Part shown: in pieces, positions 59,576 through 64,000 of the stretch
How the letters are laid out: every line of letters starts with the position of its first letter
How positions within the stretch are numbered: position 1 is the stretch's first letter
Source: Pedobacter sp. ISL-64
GTDB taxonomy: Bacteria; Bacteroidota; Bacteroidia; Sphingobacteriales; Sphingobacteriaceae
NCBI RefSeq assembly: GCF_018613605.1
Contig: NZ_JAGGPU010000019.1
Span: 114,256 to 178,255 of the forward strand
Direction: 5' to 3'
Length of the DNA stretch: 64,000 bases
Program-made: the position numbers and the translations under genes
Notes under the pieces: generated by a model
The model's database searches: none
The model's input: the letters and a program-made list of their open reading frames with translations, nothing else
Told to the model about the DNA's origin: nothing

Positions 59576-61555
59576 ATGGAAAATATATTGGCAAAACATG
59601 ATTTGGCAGGCGGATATTGCAACAGTTTAACGGCTTATTCGAGGTATTTAACCCGAGAAGTTAACATAGGTGATATTGCTTTAGGCGGGCACAATCCAAT
59701 CCGGATTCAATCGATGACTACTACCGATACCATGGATACTTTAGGTACTGTAGAACAGACGATTCGCATGGTAGAATCTGGCTGTGAGTATGTTCGTATT
59801 ACCGCACCGAGCATTAAAGAAGCCGAAAATCTGGCCAATATTAAAAAAGAACTGCGTTTCCGAGGTTATAATGTACCGTTAATTGCTGATATCCATTTTA
59901 CGCCTAATGCTGCCGAAATGGCTGCGCGTATTGTAGAAAAAGTAAGGGTTAACCCAGGCAATTATGCAGATAAAAAGAAATTCGAGAATCTAGAATATAC
60001 ACAGGACGCTTACAATGCGGAGTTAAGCCGGATTTACAAAAAGTTTATTCCTTTAGTAAAAATTTGTAAAGAGTATGGCACTGCCATGCGCATTGGCACC
60101 AACCACGGATCACTTTCTGACAGGATTATGAGCCATTATGGCGATACTCCCCGCGGAATGGTTGAATCGGCAATGGAGTTTATCCGCATGTGTGAAGACC
60201 AGAATTACTATAATCTGGTGATCTCGATGAAAGCCAGTAATACCCAGGTGATGGTTCAGGCTTACCGTTTGCTGGTAGAAACCATGGCTAAAGAAGGGAT
60301 GAATTACCCTTTACATTTAGGCGTTACCGAAGCAGGTGATGGAGAAGATGGCCGTATTAAATCAGCCGTTGGTATTGGAACTTTATTAGAAGATGGACTG
60401 GGTGATACCATTCGTGTTTCACTAACAGAAGATCCTGAGTTTGAAGCACCAGTAGCTAAGGCTTTAGCAGATCGATACTCTAAAAGGAGTTCGGAGCTTG
60501 GAGTTCAGAGTTTTGAGTCGCCTGCAAAGGTCCAAACTCTCAACTCTCAACTCCCAACTTATAGCCCTTATGAGTACAACCGTCGCGTTACAACACCTGT
60601 ACAGCATATTGGTGGGCATCATCATCCTGTAGTGATGATCGATGTTTCGAAGGAAAACTTAAAAGATCCTTACTTTTTAAGTTCAATTGGTTACAATTAC
60701 AGTGCAGGTTTAGATAAATATAACCTCGCTGATCAGGCTTGCGATTTAGCCTTCTTAGCTGATAATTTGCCATCTTTTTCTTTCCCTGGGAATTTAAAGC
60801 AAGTTTATAATTACGAAACCTGGTTAAAACTTAACGATAAAAACAACTGTCATCCTTTATATACGCTTACGGAATATGGTTCTGCGGATGTTAAAGACGA
60901 ATTTTTGAATTTCGTACAGATTGATTCAAAACAATTTAGTAATACAACAATTGCACAGTTGGATGACACGGTTGTTTTAATTCTAGAAACTTCTTCAACA
61001 CATGGAATGGCCGAGCAAAGGGCATTTTTTGTTGCTTTGCAGGAGAAAAATATTCAGATCCCGGTAATTATTAAGAGAACTTATCAGGATGCTGACACAG
61101 ATCATTTAATGCTTTATGCTGCAACCGATATTGGCGCCTTATTTACCGATGGCTTTGGAGATGGGGTATGGATTGATGCAGAAGGTCAAAACCTTTCGTT
61201 GATTAATTCTACCAGTTTTGGGATTTTACAGGCTACCCGTACACGCATCAGTAAAACAGAATATATTTCTTGCCCAAGCTGCGGAAGAACACTTTTCGAT
61301 TTACAAGAAACCACTCAGCTGATCCGGTCACGTACCGATCATTTAAAAGGAATAAAAATCGGTATCATGGGCTGTATTGTTAATGGGCCAGGTGAAATGG
61401 CCGATGCCGATTACGGTTATGTAGGCACAGGGCCAGATAAAATTACCCTGTACCGCGGTAAAGAAGTGGTAAAGAAAAATGTAACTACCGCCTATGCGCT
61501 TGATGAACTGATCGACATCATTAAAGATGATGGCAACTGGGTAGAGAAGGTTTAA
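59576..61555 (+). CDS. ispG: 4-hydroxy-3-methylbut-2-enyl-diphosphate synthase, long form with in-frame insert
   Basis: Seventh enzyme of the MEP isoprenoid pathway, a 4Fe-4S reductase acting on MEcPP. 659 residues: TIM barrel (about 20-300), the extra domain A* of the plant/Chlamydia/Bacteroidota form (about 330-545), and the C-terminal iron-sulphur domain with Cys566 and Cys569 (ISCPSCG), Cys600 (GIMGC) and Glu607 (NGPGE). Between the barrel and A*, residues 305-328 (SSELGVQSFESPAKV, then QTLNSQLPT) are encoded by a low-complexity inverted repeat and look like an insertion into a normal interdomain linker. All active-site residues are intact. Confidence 0.96.
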   Translation: MENILAKHDLAGGYCNSLTAYSRYLTREVNIGDIALGGHNPIRIQSMTTTDTMDTLGTVEQTIRMVESGCEYVRITAPSIKEAENLANIKKELRFRGYNVPLIADIHFTPNAAEMAARIVEKVRVNPGNYADKKKFENLEYTQDAYNAELSRIYKKFIPLVKICKEYGTAMRIGTNHGSLSDRIMSHYGDTPRGMVESAMEFIRMCEDQNYYNLVISMKASNTQVMVQAYRLLVETMAKEGMNYPLHLGVTEAGDGEDGRIKSAVGIGTLLEDGLGDTIRVSLTEDPEFEAPVAKALADRYSKRSSELGVQSFESPAKVQTLNSQLPTYSPYEYNRRVTTPVQHIGGHHHPVVMIDVSKENLKDPYFLSSIGYNYSAGLDKYNLADQACDLAFLADNLPSFSFPGNLKQVYNYETWLKLNDKNNCHPLYTLTEYGSADVKDEFLNFVQIDSKQFSNTTIAQLDDTVVLILETSSTHGMAEQRAFFVALQEKNIQIPVIIKRTYQDADTDHLMLYAATDIGALFTDGFGDGVWIDAEGQNLSLINSTSFGILQATRTRISKTEYISCPSCGRTLFDLQETTQLIRSRTDHLKGIKIGIMGCIVNGPGEMADADYGYVGTGPDKITLYRGKEVVKKNVTTAYALDELIDIIKDDGNWVEKV

Positions 61556-61565
61556 AATGCGCTCC

Positions 61566-61765
61566 GTGGTTTGTATACCCATAGACCACTTTTATAATTT
61601 ACTTTTTTATTTCGGTCCGTGAGGACACAGACCGAGGGCGTTAGATCGTCATTTCGAGCGAAGTGCAGCGCAGTCGAGAAATCTTATTCCTTGGTCTGTG
61701 TCCCCACAGATTACCATTATATAATTACTAGTTTATTCGGCCTGTAAGAACACAGACCAGGGATT
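61566..61765. repeat. Cluster of four GGTCTGTG...CACAGACC inverted repeats
   Basis: GTGGTTTGTATACCCATAGACCAC (61566-61589, in outline), GGTCCGTGAGGACACAGACC (61614-61633), GGTCTGTGTCCCCACAGAT (61694-61712) and GGCCTGTAAGAACACAGACC (61739-61758). Between the second and third lies half of a GTCATTTCGA palindrome (61648-61683). Together they make up most of the gap 61556-61924. Confidence 0.65.
61648..61683. repeat. Half-copy of the GTCATTTCGA palindrome
   Basis: CGTCATTTCGAGCGAAGTGC and AGCGCAGTCGAGAAATC only; the right arm with ATGACG is missing. It sits between two GGTCTGTG repeats. Confidence 0.75.
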
Positions 61766-61801
61766 TAGGCCACGGAATTTTCAAATCATTTTGCCATATA
61801 T

Positions 61802-61862
61802 CATTCTGAGCCTGTCGAAGAGCCTTAAGTTGTAAATGTGTTTCGACAAGCTCAACATGACA
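61802..61862. repeat. Palindromic repeat, CATTCTGAGCCTGTCGAAG class
   Basis: CATTCTGAGCCTGTCGAAG on the left and TTTCGACAAGCTCAACATGAC on the right (outline), inverted and 80 per cent alike. A half-copy lies in the loop of structured element E at 27954. Confidence 0.75.
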
Positions 61863-61924
61863 TTCGAAAAAATCAATTCTGAGCACCATTTAAATTTCTA
61901 ATCAATAAACACTAAATTGCCTTA

Positions 61925-63199
61925 ATGAATATCCCGGAGTTTCAATCCCTGTTTAACGAACTTAGAAACTGGCTTGCTGGCAAAGGCCTTGCTGATGGCG
62001 AACTCGTTTATTCTTACTTTTTTATCGGGTTGCTTGGTGTTATTCTATTTCTGTTCATCACCATATTTTTAACCCGACAGCTTTTTATCGGTGTGGTAAA
62101 AAGTGCAAAAACAAAGTCAGACTGGCAAAAAGCTTTATTTGAATTTAGGGTTTTCAGGGCTTTTGCTTTAATATTTGGCGCCTATATCATCTATAATGTT
62201 GTTCCTTATCTTTTTATCGATTTTAAAAACGGGTTATTTTATGCTTTAATATTTGCTAAAATCTACATGGTTTTAGCCGTAATGTTTGCTGTAAATGCAT
62301 TTCTGAATGCTTTGGTATCCATCATGGAATCATCAAAGAAATACGCCGATAAACCCATTAGGAGTTACAAACAGGTAGCCAAAATTGTATTTTATATTGT
62401 TGGTTTTGTGCTCATCCTGTCCATTATTCTTGGCGAATCGCCGCTTTATGTTTTTGGTGGTTTTGGCGCAGTTACCGCTGTTTTTATTTTGGTTTTCAGA
62501 GATCCGATTTTAGGTTTTGTAGCTTCTGTACAAATGAGTGCTATTGACCTGGTTAGGGTAGGCGATTGGATTACCGTAGAAAAATATGGGGCAGATGGTG
62601 AAGTAACCGAAATTAATTTAACAACCATTAAAGTGCGGAATTGGGATAAAACGGTAACTATTGTACCGAGTTACGCTATTGTTAGTGAGTCGTTTAAGAA
62701 CTGGCGGGCAATGGAGGAAAGTGAGGGCAGGAGGATTAAACGCCACATTAATATTAAAATTTCGAGTATTAAATTCTGCGATGAAGAGCTGATTGGAAGG
62801 TTGCAGAGTATTGATTTTTTGAAAGATTACCTTAAAGAAACGCAGGCTTTTATAGAGAGGTATAATGCCGAAAATACGGTAAATCCCAATAATCTGGTTA
62901 ATGGCCGCCACATGACTAATATTGGCACTTTTAGGGTTTATGCCGAGAAATACCTGGAGAGTAATCCTTATATCAATACCGATTTAACGTTTATGGTGCG
63001 CCAGTTGCAGGCTACAGAGAATGGATTGCCGATCGAAATTTATGTATTCTCGAAAGAAAAAGGCTTAAAACGTTTTGAAGAAGTTGCCGCTGATATTTTT
63101 GATCATTTGTTGGCGGCTGTTCCCTACTTCGACCTGGAAATTTTCCAAAGTCCTAGTGGTAGTGATATGCGAAATTTTGTAAGGAGAGGGGATGATTAG
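61925..63199 (+). CDS. MscS-family mechanosensitive channel
   Basis: A 424-residue inner-membrane protein that should open on membrane tension after osmotic downshock. Four or five helices lie at about 28-48, 75-95, 105-130, 153-170 and 173-195. The last is the pore helix with the Gly/Ala-rich pattern VFGGFGAVTAVFILVFRDPILGFVASVQ (described, around 178-205). The MscS beta domain follows (VRVGDWITVEKYGADGEVTEI; NWDKTVTIVPSY). The C-terminal domain is long (to 424), as in YbdG/YnaI-like members. Convergent with the next gene, 10 nt apart. Confidence 0.92.
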   Translation: MNIPEFQSLFNELRNWLAGKGLADGELVYSYFFIGLLGVILFLFITIFLTRQLFIGVVKSAKTKSDWQKALFEFRVFRAFALIFGAYIIYNVVPYLFIDFKNGLFYALIFAKIYMVLAVMFAVNAFLNALVSIMESSKKYADKPIRSYKQVAKIVFYIVGFVLILSIILGESPLYVFGGFGAVTAVFILVFRDPILGFVASVQMSAIDLVRVGDWITVEKYGADGEVTEINLTTIKVRNWDKTVTIVPSYAIVSESFKNWRAMEESEGRRIKRHINIKISSIKFCDEELIGRLQSIDFLKDYLKETQAFIERYNAENTVNPNNLVNGRHMTNIGTFRVYAEKYLESNPYINTDLTFMVRQLQATENGLPIEIYVFSKEKGLKRFEEVAADIFDHLLAAVPYFDLEIFQSPSGSDMRNFVRRGDD

Positions 63200-63209
63200 T
63201 ATTGAGAAA

Positions 63210-63743
63210 TTAGAACTCCCATAAATAATCTCCACCAAAGTAGTTTCTTAGGAAAACCAAAGAAATGATAATCAAAAAGACTAAAATTCCTTGAAGGGTA
63301 ACGTTTTGTGCTAGTTTACTGTTAAAATAGAGAATTATCGCTAGCAAAACACCTAAAGTACTGGTAACTAATCCAAAAAAATCACCCTTAAAAAACCGGG
63401 TTTTACAAACAATAATTACATCAGATTTCCTTAAACCATAATAAAGGATAATGCCGGTTACTTTTGATCTATAGATTAGCAGGGAATCTTTCTCGTTTAT
63501 TTCATTGAAAAGTTTAGGTGGGATCCTATATTTTTCATGAAGGGTTTGAACACTAAAAATGCGTTCCTTTCCGTTTTTGGAGCGATAGCCCTCAAAATCA
63601 ACAATAAATTCAGTATTTGATTTTACGGGCGAGAAATTACTGTCAAGAAAAATGATAAAACAGAAAAATAATGTTAATCCAATTAAGATCTTCTTAAATA
63701 GAGCTTGATTGAAGCCTGAGAAGTTGATTTTATCTTGAGCCAT
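63210..63743 (-). CDS. Hypothetical membrane protein
   Basis: A 177-residue protein with helices at about 13-30 (KILIGLTLFFCFIIFLDS), 122-140 (FFGLVTSTLGVLLAIILY) and 150-168 (GILVFLIIISLVFLRNYF). The 90 residues between the first two are soluble and charged (VDFEGYRSKNGKERIF) and probably face the outside. I recognise no family. The end EDYLWEF-like (GGDYLWEF) is typical of neither signal nor sorting motif. Start at 63743 is the only ATG giving a full first helix. Confidence 0.6.
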   Translation of the reverse strand: MAQDKINFSGFNQALFKKILIGLTLFFCFIIFLDSNFSPVKSNTEFIVDFEGYRSKNGKERIFSVQTLHEKYRIPPKLFNEINEKDSLLIYRSKVTGIILYYGLRKSDVIIVCKTRFFKGDFFGLVTSTLGVLLAIILYFNSKLAQNVTLQGILVFLIIISLVFLRNYFGGDYLWEF

Positions 63744-63770
63744 AATTTATGATGGCCCAAGATAATTAAT

Positions 63771-64000
63771 TTATACTTCACTTATAAAAGTGATTACCTT
63801 TTCGCAAACCTTAAACAAAAGCGGTGGTAAAGTTTCGCTATTATAAGGCTGTGTCGCCCCATACACATGATTGGCGCCTTCAATTTTAATTAATCTGCTA
63901 TTCGGATTGGCCTCCGCCAAAGTTTGTGCGGTTTCAAAAGGAACATTTACATCATCATCGCCATGGATAATCAACCAGGGGATGTTTACCCGTTTTGCAG
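63771..64000 (-). CDS. Alpha/beta hydrolase, C-terminal part (cut by the window edge)
   Basis: The reading frame is open to the right edge, so the 5' part of the gene lies beyond 64000. About 76 residues are visible: NIPWLIIHGDDDVNVPFETA holds the catalytic acid region and INHYGA-like GANHVYGA the catalytic His. This is the last third of an alpha/beta hydrolase of dienelactone-hydrolase/prolyl-oligopeptidase type. The TTG at 63974 that opens a shorter frame is inside the fold and is not the start. Substrate unknown. Confidence 0.8.
   Translation of the reverse strand, partial: AKRVNIPWLIIHGDDDVNVPFETAQTLAEANPNSRLIKIEGANHVYGATQPYNSETLPPLLFKVCEKVITFISEV

Noticed and set aside
61566..61765. Possible CRISPR array
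   Set aside because: The four repeats differ in sequence, spacing is uneven, and no cas genes are in the window.
1..64000. tRNA, rRNA, insertion sequences, prophage or integrative element
   Set aside because: I looked for tRNA T-arm patterns, transposase and integrase motifs and phage gene runs and found none; the gene content is ordinary chromosome.

Overview
This window looks like chromosome from a member of the Bacteroidota, most probably the Sphingobacteriaceae (Pedobacter or a close relative). Evidence: an A+T-rich sequence; a SusC/SusD pair; a lipoprotein-type TamA (TamL) after a very large TamB; a GLPGLI-type protein; the gene run ftsX-DUF3098-uppP-truB-yitT-ribF; promoters with TAnnTTTG -7 boxes; A-rich leaders without clear Shine-Dalgarno sites; and gaps full of short palindromic repeats. 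I see no prophage, plasmid backbone, insertion sequence, CRISPR array, rRNA or tRNA.

Layout. 0.5-5.9 kb: an AraC/GlxA regulator divergent from a small three-gene operon (GyrI-like, VOC, DoxX-like), then a secreted hydrolase, a BrkB/YihY membrane protein and a YjbQ-type protein. 6.1-9.5 kb: a DUF2157 membrane protein and a CPA2 antiporter. 10.2-15.3 kb (minus strand): the housekeeping block ribF, yitT, truB, uppP, DUF3098, ftsX. 16.3-20.8 kb: leuS and a DEAD-box helicase. 21.2-29.4 kb: a SusC/SusD pair, a GPH-type sugar transporter and an amino-acid permease gene broken by one frameshift. 29.8-46.3 kb: topoisomerase IV genes parE and parC flank an envelope block (tamB-tamL-brkB), cdd and a PNGase F-like protein. 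46.5-48.5 kb: a TPP riboswitch, the PnuT thiamine transporter and an acyl-CoA-dehydrogenase-fold protein. 48.5-54.6 kb: msrA, two exported proteins, an rRNA methyltransferase-like protein, an orphan DUF2281 protein and an MlaF/MlaE pair. 54.7-64 kb: an SDR, PspC- and LiaF-like envelope-stress proteins, an RDD protein, a two-domain hydrolase, ispG, an MscS channel and a hydrolase cut by the window edge.

The genes are mostly core metabolism and envelope biology. The unexplained content lies mainly between and inside them. (1) Five dispersed copies of a structured element share an invariant two-sided internal loop, while the outer GC clamp and the inner stem change together. (2) At least fourteen palindromes of different sequence share GTCAT/ATGAC ends. 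(3) Short, low-complexity hairpin elements are inserted in frame in ribF and ispG and also form the optional arm of the TPP riboswitch. Other items worth checking are a clamp-binding-like QLGLF at the C terminus of ParC, an operator and promoter overlapping at the AraC gene with an apparently leaderless start, and a start codon inside a terminator hairpin.
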